A stretch of DNA of 64,000 nucleotides from Pseudomonas sp. P5_109 (GTDB lineage: Bacteria; Pseudomonadota; Gammaproteobacteria; Pseudomonadales; Pseudomonadaceae), in NCBI RefSeq assembly GCF_034009455.1, contig NZ_CP125380.1:1591001-1655000 (forward strand), written 5' to 3'. This document shows, one piece after another, positions 25,924 through 35,123 of this stretch. Both the position numbers and the translations under genes were made by a program. The notes under the pieces are model-generated. The model had not been told where the DNA came from. It saw only the letters and a list, made by a program, of their open reading frames with translations, and did not search any database. The first letter of the stretch is position 1. The number at the start of each line of letters is the position of its first letter.

Positions 25924-27000
25924 TCAGCCTGCATCCGGCTTGGGCCGTTCATACCGCGCATTGAATGCCTGGATGAAACCGTTGCGTAAAATCTGCAAAA
26001 ACGCCTGGAACGCGCTGATATCTTGCTGATGTACGTTGCCTTTGAGTTCGACCCGGGTCGCAAACTGGTTTTTGCCCTGGTTTTTCAACACGGTCTCGGT
26101 GCCGCCGACAAGGGCTTCCCAAATCGAGCGGAACAGCCCTTTGTCCTTGTTTTCCACGTCCTGCTGCCAGTTGAACACGTCGACATCGCGCAGCAACGGC
26201 TTGATATAGCCAGTCAGTCGCCCTTTGTCGGCTTTGGCTTCGATCACCACGTCGCCATGGCCGGCATTGAAGTCGAACTTGCCATAGGCCGCGGCGAAGT
26301 CGTTCATGCGCTTGAGCTCAATATCCCTGGCGCGCAAGCGAAACTCGAAGTCTTCGAAGTTGCTCAAGGGATCGAAAGTGGCCTGGGTTTCCAGCGGCGC
26401 GTGTCCCAGCAGCAGGGCCTTGCCTTCGAAGCGCGCATCACGTTTGCCTTGGGTGTCGACCACGTTGGTCAGGTTGAAAATGCTGGCTTCCACTTTTGTG
26501 GCGTTCATGTTCACGGGCGGTTTGGAATTGAAATTGCGAAAGCTGATCTTGCCGTCGCTGATCCGCACTTCGTTCAGGGTAATGGGCAGCAACTTGCCTA
26601 ATTGGGCGCGCCAGTCGGTGCCCTGGCCGGTCTGGGAGTTTTGCTTGTTGGCCCCGCCATCGACGAAATTGACCTCGGGATTGAGGAACTGCACCTCGGC
26701 CACCACCGCATGGTCGTACCACAGGGAGTGCCAGCTGACCGAGAGGTCGATCAACGGCGCGTTGACGAAAGGCACCGGAACCTTGCCATCGATCTTGACG
26801 ATTTTCAGTCCGTTGATTTTGTAGGCGCCGCGCCACAGGGCCAGGTCCACGTCGCTGATTTGGCCCCGGTAGTCGCCCATGTCCGCGAGCCGCTCATTAA
26901 GGTAGTTGCGCACCACATAGGGCAAAGCGATGTGTAGCGCGATCAGCAGCACAACGAGGCCGATGAGGGTCCACAGGGGCCAGCTGTATCGACGTTTCAT
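25924..27000 (-). CDS. DUF748/AsmA-like envelope protein
   Basis: The 358-residue protein begins with a basic stretch and a single transmembrane anchor (PLWTLIGLVVLLIALHIALP), followed by a long beta-rich periplasmic domain with VDLALWRGAYKINGLKIVK and SDGKISFRNFNSKPP, a repeat style typical of DUF748/AsmA proteins. Such proteins are linked to envelope lipid transport or integrity. The ATG at 27000 is chosen since it starts the basic/hydrophobic anchor; a longer frame is a shadow of cysK. It is divergent from cysK. Confidence 0.78.
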   Translation of the reverse strand: MKRRYSWPLWTLIGLVVLLIALHIALPYVVRNYLNERLADMGDYRGQISDVDLALWRGAYKINGLKIVKIDGKVPVPFVNAPLIDLSVSWHSLWYDHAVVAEVQFLNPEVNFVDGGANKQNSQTGQGTDWRAQLGKLLPITLNEVRISDGKISFRNFNSKPPVNMNATKVEASIFNLTNVVDTQGKRDARFEGKALLLGHAPLETQATFDPLSNFEDFEFRLRARDIELKRMNDFAAAYGKFDFNAGHGDVVIEAKADKGRLTGYIKPLLRDVDVFNWQQDVENKDKGLFRSIWEALVGGTETVLKNQGKNQFATRVELKGNVHQQDISAFQAFLQILRNGFIQAFNARYERPKPDAG

Positions 27001-27129
27001 GATGGCAAATCTCTGGCGGTCTAAAGCCATTGACTGCACTGATAAGCGGACGTTCGACCCGACTGGACGCCTGCGGGCAAGAGGCTTACCTTGATGCCCT
27101 ATTTCAATGCTGTCGTTAAGGACCCAGCC

Positions 27130-28104
27130 ATGAGCCGCATTTTCGCTGACAACGCCCACTCCATCGGCAATACGCCGCTGGTGCAGATCAATCGCATTGC
27201 GCCGCGCGGTGTGACCATTCTGGCCAAGATCGAAGGGCGCAACCCCGGTTACTCGGTCAAGTGCCGGATCGGCGCGAACATGATCTGGGATGCCGAGAGT
27301 AACGGCAAACTCAAGCCGGGCATGACCATCGTCGAACCCACTTCCGGCAATACCGGCATTGGCCTGGCCTTCGTGGCCGCCGCCCGTGGCTACAAACTGG
27401 TGCTGACCATGCCGGCGTCCATGAGTATCGAACGCCGCAAGGTGCTCAAGGCACTGGGTGCCGAACTGGTATTGACCGAGCCGGCCAAAGGCATGAAAGG
27501 CGCGATCGAGAAAGCCGGCGAAATAGTTGCCAGCGACCCGTCGAAGTACTTCATGCCGGCGCAATTCGACAACCCGGCCAACCCGGCCATCCACGAAAAA
27601 ACCACCGGCCCGGAAATCTGGAACGATACCGACGGCGCGGTCGATGTGCTGGTGGCAGGCGTCGGAACAGGGGGAACCATCACTGGGGTTTCACGGTATA
27701 TCAAGAATACCCAGGGCAAACCGATTCTCTCGGTGGCGGTGGAGCCAGTGGTGTCGCCGGTGATTACCCAGGCCCTGGCCGGTGAAGAGATCAAGCCGAG
27801 CCCGCACAAGATCCAGGGCATCGGTGCCGGTTTTGTGCCGAAGAACCTCGATTTGTCGATTGTCGATCGGGTGGAGCTGGTCAGTGACGAGGAGTCCAAG
27901 GCCATGGCCTTGCGCTTGATGCAGGAAGAAGGAATCTTGTCCGGGATTTCCTGCGGCGCCGCCATGGCAGTGGCTGTTCGACTGGCGGAGACTCCGGAAA
28001 TGCAGGGCAAGACCATCGTCGTGATCCTGCCTGACTCCGGTGAGCGTTATCTGTCGAGCATGCTGTTCAGTGATCTGTTTACCGAACAGGAGAATCAGCA
28101 GTAA
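27130..28104 (+). CDS. cysK: Cysteine synthase A (O-acetylserine sulfhydrylase)
   Basis: The 324-residue PLP enzyme makes L-cysteine from O-acetylserine and sulfide. The N-terminal IGNTPLVQI, the Lys in [11 protein letters not shown] that binds [15 protein letters not shown] for the substrate carboxylate, and [15 protein letters not shown] for the phosphate are all present, as is [12 protein letters not shown] near the end. Length equals CysK of enterobacteria, favouring CysK over CysM. AAGGA precedes the ATG at 27130; an upstream start at 27091 is less likely. Confidence 0.93.
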   Translation: MSRIFADNAHSIGNTPLVQINRIAPRGVTILAKIEGRNPGYSVKCRIGANMIWDAESNGKLKPGMTIVEPTSGNTGIGLAFVAAARGYKLVLTMPASMSIERRKVLKALGAELVLTEPAKGMKGAIEKAGEIVASDPSKYFMPAQFDNPANPAIHEKTTGPEIWNDTDGAVDVLVAGVGTGGTITGVSRYIKNTQGKPILSVAVEPVVSPVITQALAGEEIKPSPHKIQGIGAGFVPKNLDLSIVDRVELVSDEESKAMALRLMQEEGILSGISCGAAMAVAVRLAETPEMQGKTIVVILPDSGERYLSSMLFSDLFTEQENQQ

Positions 28105-28249
28105 GCGCTAAACATTGGCCGGTCGTGGCGGTGATGACTGAGGCGTTGTCGCTGGTTGCGACCTGTTGATCGGCTCCGGTTGAAGATGGATTTGCATCAG
28201 CCAGCGTTCAGACTCCTCGTGTTATGAAATGTTTTGTTGCATATTCATT

Positions 28250-28262
28250 AACATTGAATGTT
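28250..28262. promoter_or_regulatory. Palindrome AACATTGAATGTT upstream of the LpxO-like gene
   Basis: A perfect 6-base inverted repeat with one central base, located 102 bases before the ATG at 28364 in the AT-rich gap between cysK and that gene. It may be a regulator site. No direct evidence names the regulator. Confidence 0.3.
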
Positions 28263-28363
28263 GAAAGTGCAGGTTTTTCACCTGGTCGCCAGTGTTTATC
28301 ATGCCAGCAGCCACGTCCGCAATGGACGTGGCGCAGTAACGTTTATCTTCAAAGGAGTTGTTG

Positions 28364-29302
28364 ATGACCTTATCGTTTGCCGCGAAGGCCTCGTTGTTGT
28401 TGCTGTTTCTTGGCAGCACCCTCTATGTGCATTTACGTGGCAAGGCGCGTCTGCCGGTATTGCGTCAGTTCGTCAATCATTCGGCACTGTTCGCCCCCTA
28501 TAACGCCTTGATGTACCTGTTCTCCGGTGTGCCTTCGAAACCGTATCTGGATCGCAGCAAGTTCCCGGAACTGGATGTGCTCAGGGACAACTGGGAGGTG
28601 ATTCGCGACGAAGCGATGCACTTGTTCGACGAGGGGTATATCCGCGCGGCGGAAAAGAACAACGACGCCGGTTTTGGCTCGTTCTTCAAGAAGGGCTGGA
28701 AACGTTTCTATCTCAAGTGGTACGACAAACCACTGCCTTCTGCCGAAGCCCTGTGCCCGAGAACCGTGGAGCTGGTCAGCAGCATTCCCAACGTCAAGGG
28801 TGCCATGTTCGCGCTGTTGCCGGGCGGCAGCCATCTGAACCCGCATCGTGATCCGTTTGCCGGTTCCCTGCGTTATCACCTGGGCCTGTCCACCCCCAAT
28901 TCCGATGATTGCCGCATCTTTGTCGACGGTCAGGTCTACGCGTGGCGCGATGGTGAGGACGTGATGTTCGACGAGACCTACGTGCACTGGGTCAAGAACG
29001 AAACGGAAAAGACCCGGGTCATCCTGTTCTGCGATATCGAACGTCCGCTGAGCAACCGCTTCATGACCCGCATCAATCGCAGCATCAGTGCCTGGCTGGG
29101 CCGTGCGACTGCACCGCAGAATCTTGATGACGAGCGCGTAGGAGGGATCAACAAAGCCTACGCCTGGAGCAAGAATTCCAGCGACAAATTCAGCGGCGTG
29201 GTCAAGCAGTGGAAGCGGCGCCATCCCAAGGCCTACCGCGTTCTGCGCCCGGTACTGGCGGTGGTGGTGCTGACGTTGTTGGGGTATTGGTTGTTCGGCT
29301 GA
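28364..29302 (+). CDS. lpxO: LpxO-like aspartyl/asparaginyl beta-hydroxylase (lipid A 2-hydroxylase)
   Basis: The 312-residue membrane-bound Fe(II)/2-oxoglutarate oxygenase probably 2-hydroxylates a secondary laurate of lipid A. An N-terminal helix (ASLLLLFLGSTLYVHL) and a C-terminal hydrophobic tail (VLAVVVLTLLGYWLF) bracket the catalytic domain. HLNPHRDPFAG holds the HxD pair, YHLGLSTPN and FDETYVHWVKNE supply the distal His, and TRVILFCDIERPL the 2-oxoglutarate Arg. AAAGGAG precedes the ATG at 28364. Other members of the family hydroxylate proteins, so the lipid A role is inferred from the topology. A strong terminator follows. Confidence 0.85.
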   Translation: MTLSFAAKASLLLLFLGSTLYVHLRGKARLPVLRQFVNHSALFAPYNALMYLFSGVPSKPYLDRSKFPELDVLRDNWEVIRDEAMHLFDEGYIRAAEKNNDAGFGSFFKKGWKRFYLKWYDKPLPSAEALCPRTVELVSSIPNVKGAMFALLPGGSHLNPHRDPFAGSLRYHLGLSTPNSDDCRIFVDGQVYAWRDGEDVMFDETYVHWVKNETEKTRVILFCDIERPLSNRFMTRINRSISAWLGRATAPQNLDDERVGGINKAYAWSKNSSDKFSGVVKQWKRRHPKAYRVLRPVLAVVVLTLLGYWLFG

Positions 29303-29310
29303 AGCCGGAT

Positions 29311-29341
29311 AAAAAAACCGCTCGTTGTGAGCGGTTTTTTT
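29311..29341. terminator. Terminator after the LpxO-like gene
   Basis: Stem AACCGCTC/GAGCGGTT with loop GTTGT, flanked by A and T runs, so it can act on either strand. It begins 9 bases after the stop. Confidence 0.85.
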
Positions 29342-29492
29342 ATGGCGCTTCACGCAATCCCTGAATGCTCCTCCAACCGCACCAGGCAGGCTCTGTGCCG
29401 ACTGCCGTTGCAATCCATGTCGTACGCTGGTTATAGTCGGCGCACAGTGAGTTTCCAACTCACTTTTTATCCCTCGAGCAAAGATCAGCCCA

Positions 29493-29657
29493 ATGCCTGC
29501 ATCCCTCATCAACGCGGTAGTCGATTCAGCGGTCAACGCTGGCGTCGTGCCGTGCGGGAATCAGCAGCCCGGGCAGATCAGTCAATACCCCCCACCTGTC
29601 AGTAGCACGCCGGTGTGCGCAGTCGTATCACCGCCAGGCGTTGGCATTTCGGGCTGA
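29493..29657 (+). CDS. Short proline-rich ORF (54 aa), possible leader peptide
   Basis: The frame begins MPASLINAVVDSAVNAGVV and ends with VVSPPGVGISG, with YPPPV and SPPG motifs and two cysteines. Such PPP/PPG runs slow ribosomes unless EF-P helps. It lies 100 bases upstream of the EamA exporter at 29758 on the same strand, which fits a regulatory leader, though a weak ribosome binding site (AAGA) leaves translation unproven. The rest of the 29342-29757 gap shows only an inverted repeat near 29448 (AGTGAG/CTCACT) and C/T-rich sequence. Confidence 0.4.
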   Translation: MPASLINAVVDSAVNAGVVPCGNQQPGQISQYPPPVSSTPVCAVVSPPGVGISG

Positions 29658-29757
29658 TCAGCTGCTTTCTGCTGTTCCCCTGCCTGCCTGCCTGAAAAAA
29701 ACTACTGAATTTCAGCTTTGGCTGAGTTGGCTTTTTGCCTGACTACAGGTGGTATTC

Positions 29758-30621
29758 ATGTTTGTCCTTTCGAAAAAGTCCGCGCTCGCGGCGGCCTCCA
29801 CGAGCCTGTTCGTCCTTCTGTGGAGCAGCGGGGCGATTTTCTCCAAATGGGGGCTGGCCCACGCGTCGCCCTTCGCCTTCCTGACGTTTCGTTTCGTCAT
29901 CGCGCTTTGCGGTCTGGTGTTGCTGGTGCCGTTGCTCAAGCTGAAGCTGCCCAAGGGCGGCAAGCCGATGCTGTATGCGATGGCCACCGGCGTAGTGTTG
30001 TTGGGGGCCTACCAGATTTTCTATCTGCTGGCCCTCGACCTTAAAGTCACGCCCGGGGTGATGGCGACCATCATGGGCGTGCAGCCGATCCTCACCGTGG
30101 TGTTGGTGGAGCGCCAGCGTTCCTGGAGTCGCCTGTTCGGACTGGCCCTGGGCCTGACCGGGTTGATCATGGTGGTCTATCAGGGCATCGGCCTGGCCGG
30201 GATGTCGCTGGCCGGGATGCTGTTCGGCTTGCTGGCACTGGCGAGCATGACGTTCGGTTCGATCATGCAAAAACGCATCACTGAAAATCCACTCGGCACA
30301 CTGCCGGTGCAGTACCTCGCCGGACTGCTGTTGTGCGGGATTTTCGTACCCTTCCAGCCGTTTCACTATGAGCACAACAGCGGCTTCATCCTGCCGGTGC
30401 TGTGGATGGGGCTGGTGGTGTCGGTGCTGGCGACGCTGTTGCTGTACCGCCTGATCGCCCGGGGCAATCTGGTGAACGTCACCAGTCTGTTTTACCTGGT
30501 GCCGGCGGTAACGGCGGTGATGGACTATCTGATTTTCGGTAACCGACTGGCGCTGCTGAGCCTGTTCGGCATGCTGTTGATCATCGTCGGTCTGGTGTTT
30601 GTGTTCCGTAAAACTGCGTAA
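29758..30621 (+). CDS. EamA/DMT-family exporter
   Basis: The 287-residue protein has ten predicted helices in two EamA repeats. TSLFVLLWSSGAIFSKWGL is the first helix, typical of amino-acid/metabolite exporters, and KVTPGVMATIMGVQPILT and VTSLFYLVPAVTAVMDYLIF are the paired conserved segments. AGGTGG precedes the ATG at 29758. It converges with the LysR gene, sharing the terminator at 30629. Substrate is unknown. Confidence 0.85.
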   Translation: MFVLSKKSALAAASTSLFVLLWSSGAIFSKWGLAHASPFAFLTFRFVIALCGLVLLVPLLKLKLPKGGKPMLYAMATGVVLLGAYQIFYLLALDLKVTPGVMATIMGVQPILTVVLVERQRSWSRLFGLALGLTGLIMVVYQGIGLAGMSLAGMLFGLLALASMTFGSIMQKRITENPLGTLPVQYLAGLLLCGIFVPFQPFHYEHNSGFILPVLWMGLVVSVLATLLLYRLIARGNLVNVTSLFYLVPAVTAVMDYLIFGNRLALLSLFGMLLIIVGLVFVFRKTA

Positions 30622-30628
30622 ACCCGAG

Positions 30629-30656
30629 AAGGCCTGGAGCTGCTCCAGGCCTTTTT
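30629..30656. terminator. Bidirectional terminator between EamA and LysR genes
   Basis: Stem AAGGCCTGGAG/CTCCAGGCCTT with a short CTG loop and T run on the + side. It lies between convergent genes and its end touches the LysR stop codon. Confidence 0.85.
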
Positions 30657-31612
30657 CATTTGGCCAGTGCGTGTTCGGCCCGCACCGAATTCATGAACGC
30701 CTGCATCGCCGACGACTGAATGCGATGTCGCCGTGTAATAAGTCCATAGGGCGGCAGCCGTGCCTCGAACTTGATCGGCAGCACCGCGAGCAAATCCCGA
30801 CCCGGATAATCCTCGACCACTGACACCGGCGTGACGCCGAGCATGTCGGTCTGCTGAATCAACGACAGCAAGGTCATGATCGACGTGGTTTCGACGATGC
30901 TGCTCGGAATATCGACTCGCGCGTTGTGGAACACCTGATTGATGATCGCGCGCATCGGGCTGGGCTGTTGTTGCAGTACCCAGGTCATGTTCTGCAGCTC
31001 TGCCCAACTCAACTGCGTGGCTTTGGCCAGTGGGTTCTGTGCGCCGGAAATCACGCACAGCGCTTCCTCGCCGAGGCTGTCGAACAGCAACTCTTCGGCC
31101 CGTGCTCCGGCCGGAATCCGGCCCAGCACGATATCCAGCTGATCCTGTAAAAGCGCCTGCACCAGCACGTCGCTGGTATCGACCTGAATGCTCATGGACA
31201 AGCGCGGATGGCTTTGTTTCAAGGTGGCGATGGTGCGCGTCAGCAGCCCCGAAGCCAATGCCGGAATGGCGCCGACCGCAACCCTTCCGAGGTTGCCGGA
31301 TTGGAGCGCGACCAGTTCTTCGCGCATGCCACTGAGTTCGGCGAACACCATGCGTGCGTAGTAAATGACCGTTTCCCCGAACGGCGTGGAGCGCATGCCC
31401 CGGGGCAGACGTTCGAACAGTTCGACGCCCAACAGGTCTTCGGCTTCATGGAGCATTTTGGTCGCGGCAGGCTGGGTCATGCCGATGTGGTCGGCGGCGC
31501 GGCGCAGCGAGCCGAACTCCTGCAATGCCAACATCAACCGCAGTTGGCGCAGGCGCAGTCGGCTGTGGATCACGTTAGCTTCTGGAATTCGAACATCAGG
31601 AGTTCGGGTCAT
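30656..31612 (-). CDS. LysR-type regulator of the sugar-acid block (inferred)
   Basis: The 318-residue protein has a LysR winged helix (LRLRQLRLMLALQEFGSLRR, recognition helix near MTQPAATKMLHEAEDL) and a substrate domain from about residue 105. It resembles the GbpR/CbbR-like group that responds to sugars or sugar acids. It is downstream of tctCBA in the same direction. I infer that it binds the three ATAGCC(C/T)GGGGTTAT-like sites at 34936, 35040 and 38705. The ATG at 31612 has no clear Shine-Dalgarno, so a downstream start is possible. Confidence 0.85.
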   Translation of the reverse strand: MTRTPDVRIPEANVIHSRLRLRQLRLMLALQEFGSLRRAADHIGMTQPAATKMLHEAEDLLGVELFERLPRGMRSTPFGETVIYYARMVFAELSGMREELVALQSGNLGRVAVGAIPALASGLLTRTIATLKQSHPRLSMSIQVDTSDVLVQALLQDQLDIVLGRIPAGARAEELLFDSLGEEALCVISGAQNPLAKATQLSWAELQNMTWVLQQQPSPMRAIINQVFHNARVDIPSSIVETTSIMTLLSLIQQTDMLGVTPVSVVEDYPGRDLLAVLPIKFEARLPPYGLITRRHRIQSSAMQAFMNSVRAEHALAK

Positions 31613-31681
31613 GGGCTCGACTCGCAAGAAGGACTGCGGCAAGCCTGACAAGAAATGCCAGGCGTTGCCAGCATTGCTGTG

Positions 31682-33211
31682 TCACAGCACCGATTTTGCC
31701 TTGGCGACGTGGGATTTGCGCAGGCCGATCAGGGTTTGTAGCACTTTGGAAATCAACGGCCAGAACAGCATCAGTAGCGCCGCCGTGGTCAGGCTGCCCA
31801 CCAACGGGTTGGACCAGAAGATCCCCAGGTGCCCGTCGGAGAACAGCATGGACTGGCGGAAGGCATCTTCTGCCTTGTCACCCAGCACCGCCGCCAACAC
31901 CAGTGGCGCAATCGGGTAGCCGAGTTTCTTGAACAGATAACCCAAGGCACCGAAACCCAGCATCAGCACCACGTCAAAGAACGAGTTGTGCACTGAGTAG
32001 GCACCGATGGCGCAGACCATGATGATGATCGGCGCGATGATCGAGAACGGGATGCGCAGGATCGAAGCGAACAGCGGCACGGTGGCCAGCACCACGATCA
32101 GGCTGACTACGTTACCCAGGTACATGCTGGCGATCAGGCCCCAGACAAAATCGTGTTGCTCGACGAACAGCGTCGGCCCCGGGTGCAGGCCCCAGATCAT
32201 CAAGCCGCCGAGCATCACCGCAGCGGTCGCCGAACCAGGAATGCCCAAGGTCAGCATCGGCAGCAGGGCACTGGTGCCGGCCGCGTGGTCGGCAGTCTCT
32301 GGTGCGATCACGCCTTCGATTTCACCCTTGCCGAAGTTGTCGCGATTTTTCGAGAAACGTCGCGCCAGGCTGTAGCTCATGAACGATGCGGCGGTCGGGC
32401 CGCCAGGCGTAATACCCATCCAGCAACCGACCAGAGTGCTGCGCACAATCGTCCACCAGTAGCGCGGTAGTTTGGCCCAAGTGCGCAAAATCACCATCGG
32501 TGTGATCCGCGCATGCTCGCCACGAAATACCAAGCCTTCCTCGACGGTGCAGAGAATTTCACCGATGCCGAACAGGCCGATCACCGCCACTTCGAAGCTG
32601 ATGCCGGTCATCAGGGTCGGCTGGTCAAACGTCAGGCGCAGGTTGCCGGACACGGTGTCCATGCCGACGGCGGCCATGGCGAAACCGATCATCATCGCCA
32701 CCACGGTTTTCAGCGGCGGGTTCTTACTCATGCCAATGAAGGTGCAGAACGCCAACAGGTACACCGCGAAGAACTCCGGTGAACTGAAGGACATGGCGAA
32801 CTCGGCAATCCGGCTCGACAGAAACGTCAGCAGCAACACACCGCACAAGGCGCCAATCAGCGCCGAGCTGAAGGCGGCAGTCAGGGCTTCGGCGGCGCGG
32901 CCTTCACGGGCCATCGGGTAACCGTCGAAGGTGGTTGCCACCGATGAGGGTTCACCGGGGATGTTGAACAGAATCGAGGTGATCGAGCCGCCGAACAGCG
33001 CGCCCCAATACATGCACGACAACAGGATGATCGCCGACACCGGCGACATGGTGAACGTCAGCGGTAGCAGCAACGCCACGCCATTGGGGGCACCGAGACC
33101 GGGCAATACGCCGACCAGAATGCCCAGCAGCACGCCGATCACCATCAGGCCGATATGGCCCGGCGTGAGGATCAGGTTCATGCCTTGCAGCAGGGAATCG
33201 AACTCGCTCAT
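31682..33211 (-). CDS. tctA: Tripartite tricarboxylate transporter large membrane subunit
   Basis: The 509-residue TctA family protein has about twelve transmembrane segments. GVLVGVLPGLGAPNGVALLL is the conserved N-terminal family motif and a second such segment is LPMLTLGIPGSATAAVMLGG. It forms the channel of a TTT secondary carboxylate importer. The ATG at 33211 overlaps the tctB stop in ATGA. Neighbouring enzymes suggest a sugar acid rather than citrate as substrate. Confidence 0.92.
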   Translation of the reverse strand: MSEFDSLLQGMNLILTPGHIGLMVIGVLLGILVGVLPGLGAPNGVALLLPLTFTMSPVSAIILLSCMYWGALFGGSITSILFNIPGEPSSVATTFDGYPMAREGRAAEALTAAFSSALIGALCGVLLLTFLSSRIAEFAMSFSSPEFFAVYLLAFCTFIGMSKNPPLKTVVAMMIGFAMAAVGMDTVSGNLRLTFDQPTLMTGISFEVAVIGLFGIGEILCTVEEGLVFRGEHARITPMVILRTWAKLPRYWWTIVRSTLVGCWMGITPGGPTAASFMSYSLARRFSKNRDNFGKGEIEGVIAPETADHAAGTSALLPMLTLGIPGSATAAVMLGGLMIWGLHPGPTLFVEQHDFVWGLIASMYLGNVVSLIVVLATVPLFASILRIPFSIIAPIIIMVCAIGAYSVHNSFFDVVLMLGFGALGYLFKKLGYPIAPLVLAAVLGDKAEDAFRQSMLFSDGHLGIFWSNPLVGSLTTAALLMLFWPLISKVLQTLIGLRKSHVAKAKSVL

Positions 33212-33741
33212 TTGAAGTTTCTCCCGGCCAGGGCAATCCAGTCGCCCATCGGGCCGGCATCCAGCGGCACTTTGAACCACAGCGCGAAAATCAGGTAACT
33301 GGCCAGCACCGCGCCAAGGGACACGCTGCCGATCATCCATTTGCCGTAAGGCTTGGCGCGGACCTTGTCACGCCACATGAACCAGGCGATGAAGCACGCC
33401 GACGCGATATAGATACCCGTCAAAGGCATGGCCCCGACGAACAGCGCAATGGGCACAAACACCGACATCACTTGCTTGAACGCGCTGCGGCTGACGAAGG
33501 CCACGCTCAGGGCCTGCCAGCGCACCAGCGCCAATATGCCGTTGGCGACGCTCGCGGCACTCAGCAACAGGCCGATGTAGAAGGGGAAGTAACCCGGCTC
33601 GGGGCCGGCATCCCCCCAGCCGATGCCTTGTTCGAGGCTACCGTACATCACCACAGCGCCAATCAAGGTGGTGAACACCGCCAGGCCGAGTTCGACCCAA
33701 CGGGTGCCGACCAGCGCCGGTGAATCCGAAGAATGGGACAT
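33208..33741 (-). CDS. tctB: Tripartite tricarboxylate transporter small membrane subunit
   Basis: The 177-residue protein has four hydrophobic segments, including VELGLAVFTTLIGAVVMYG and GYFPFYIGLLLSAASVANGI, with the PGYFPF motif of TctB. It lies between tctC and tctA and overlaps tctA. GGAGG lies 7 bases before the ATG at 33741; the longer frame would cover the hairpin at 33763. Confidence 0.9.
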   Translation of the reverse strand: MSHSSDSPALVGTRWVELGLAVFTTLIGAVVMYGSLEQGIGWGDAGPEPGYFPFYIGLLLSAASVANGILALVRWQALSVAFVSRSAFKQVMSVFVPIALFVGAMPLTGIYIASACFIAWFMWRDKVRAKPYGKWMIGSVSLGAVLASYLIFALWFKVPLDAGPMGDWIALAGRNFK

Positions 33742-33762
33742 GAAACACCTCCAGCAGAAGGC

Positions 33763-33784
33763 GGCCGCCCGCAGGCGGGCGGCC
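33763..33784 (-). other. Strong hairpin between tctC and tctB
   Basis: A perfect 10-base stem (GGCCGCCCGC and its complement) with a two-base gap and no T run. In this position it is likely to stabilise the tctC message or reduce read-through, giving more solute-binding protein than membrane subunits. Confidence 0.6.
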
Positions 33785-33793
33785 ACGGCAACA

Positions 33794-34807
33794 TCAGTTT
33801 TTCAGCCAGCCGGCTTCTTTGAACACCGGGGTGACGCGGGCGGTGTCTTTTTCGATGTAGGCGGTCAGAGGCTCGCCTTCGAGGAAGGTCGGCACTAGCG
33901 CGTTCTGCTTCACGTAGGCCTTGAACTCATCGGTTTGGGTGACTTTGCGCATCAGCTCGACATAAAACGCCCGCTGTTCGGCGCTGATGTCTCCGGGCAT
34001 GAATACGGTGCGCGGGAAGCGGTACTGATCGATGCCAAGACCTTGTTCGTGGCAGGTCGGAACATCGGCCCAGGATTTATCTCCGGCGACTTTTTCAGTG
34101 TAGGCCATGCGTTCTTTACTGAAGACGCAGAGCGGCTCGACCTGATCGCCACGCCATTGGCTGATGCTTTCGCTGGGGTTGTTGACGTTGGCGGCGATGT
34201 GCTTGCCAGCCAGTTGGGTCGCGGCTTCGCTGCCGCTTTTGAACGGGATGTACACCAGTTTGCTGTTGGTGGTCTGGTTCAGCAGCAGGGTCAGGGTCTG
34301 GTCGACGTCCTTGGACTGGCTGCCGCCCATGCGCAGGTTCGACGGATCGGCCTTGACCGCTTCGTAGAAGCCTTTGGCGTCCTTCCACGGGGCGTCTTTG
34401 TAGCTCCAGAGAATGAAGTCATCCTCGGCCACGGCGGCAATCGGTGTCAGTTCCTGCCATTGGTAGCCGAGCTTGGACACCAGGGGCAACAGGTAAATGT
34501 TGTTGGTGCCGATCACCAGTTTCTCGGCATCGCCCTTGTTTATCTTCATGTCGAGAAAGGCTTCGGCGCCGTTGCCGCCGCCCTTGTTGAGGACGATGGT
34601 GTTGACGTCGAGCAGCTTGTGGGTGGTGATGATCGACTGGATCAGGCGACCGAGCTGGTCAGTGCCGCCACCGGGGCCACCGGCCACGACGATTTCGACG
34701 TTCTTGTCTGGTTGCCAGGCGTAGGCGAGAGCGGGGAGGGCGCTGGCGGCGATCAGGGTACAGCCGAGAAACAGACGGGATGTGCGGCGGACGAATGCAT
34801 TTCGCAT
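33794..34807 (-). CDS. tctC: Tripartite tricarboxylate transporter solute-binding protein
   Basis: The 337-residue periplasmic receptor (Bug/TctC family) has a signal peptide (LFLGCTLIAASALPALAYA), then VEIVVAGGPGGGTDQLGRLI, the family's ligand-carboxylate loop, and WQELTPIAAVAEDDF. It delivers a carboxylate to TctAB. It is the first gene of tctCBA and divergent from the MFS gene at 35260. The operator-like site at 34936 lies about 130 bases upstream. Confidence 0.92.
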   Translation of the reverse strand: MRNAFVRRTSRLFLGCTLIAASALPALAYAWQPDKNVEIVVAGGPGGGTDQLGRLIQSIITTHKLLDVNTIVLNKGGGNGAEAFLDMKINKGDAEKLVIGTNNIYLLPLVSKLGYQWQELTPIAAVAEDDFILWSYKDAPWKDAKGFYEAVKADPSNLRMGGSQSKDVDQTLTLLLNQTTNSKLVYIPFKSGSEAATQLAGKHIAANVNNPSESISQWRGDQVEPLCVFSKERMAYTEKVAGDKSWADVPTCHEQGLGIDQYRFPRTVFMPGDISAEQRAFYVELMRKVTQTDEFKAYVKQNALVPTFLEGEPLTAYIEKDTARVTPVFKEAGWLKN

Positions 34808-34935
34808 GATGGAAGAGCCTCGTTTTGTGTTTTTGTAATTGTTATGAGCGACTTGTCTGCGCGGTAAAGCCGCAAGCCTGGGCTGAGTGTGGGAACGTGC
34901 CGTCGCCGCGTCTAGTCAAAACAATACATACACCG

Positions 34936-34950
34936 ATAGCCTGGGGTTAT
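34936..34950. promoter_or_regulatory. LysR-type operator, copy 1
   Basis: ATAGCCTGGGGTTAT has T-N11-A spacing. It matches copy 3 at 16 of 18 positions in the extended alignment and copy 2 at 14 of 18, in inverted orientation. It is placed to control tctCBA. Confidence 0.6.
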
Positions 34951-34960
34951 ACCTCGGCAC

Positions 34961-35004
34961 TGCAGGAGCGAGCCCTGCTCGCGATGGGCTTGCTCGCTCC
35001 TACA
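34961..35004. repeat. REP element, family C (compact)
   Basis: TGCAGGAGCGAGCCCTGCTC followed closely by an inverted half ending in CTCGCTCCTACA. The usual spacer is nearly absent, so this is a shortened element. Confidence 0.75.
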
Positions 35005-35039
35005 GAAACGTTGAAAGCTCGTTGAAAGCAGGGCATGAC

Positions 35040-35054
35040 ATAACCCGGGGCTAT
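35040..35054. promoter_or_regulatory. LysR-type operator, copy 2
   Basis: ATAACCCGGGGCTAT, T-N11-A, is the inverse-oriented relative of copy 1. It lies 206 bases before the MFS start at 35260 and about 64 bases before a weak promoter. Confidence 0.6.
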
Positions 35055-35123
35055 CACCCGATTTCAAGTTTTGATTAGACGGTTATCAATGAGCCTTCGA
35101 TAGTGCTCGACAACACCCATTCC

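Noticed and set aside
28271..28281. TTTTTCAC core upstream of the LpxO-like gene as a second ColR box
   Set aside because: The eight bases before the core fit the recalled consensus poorly, so the match is too weak to claim.
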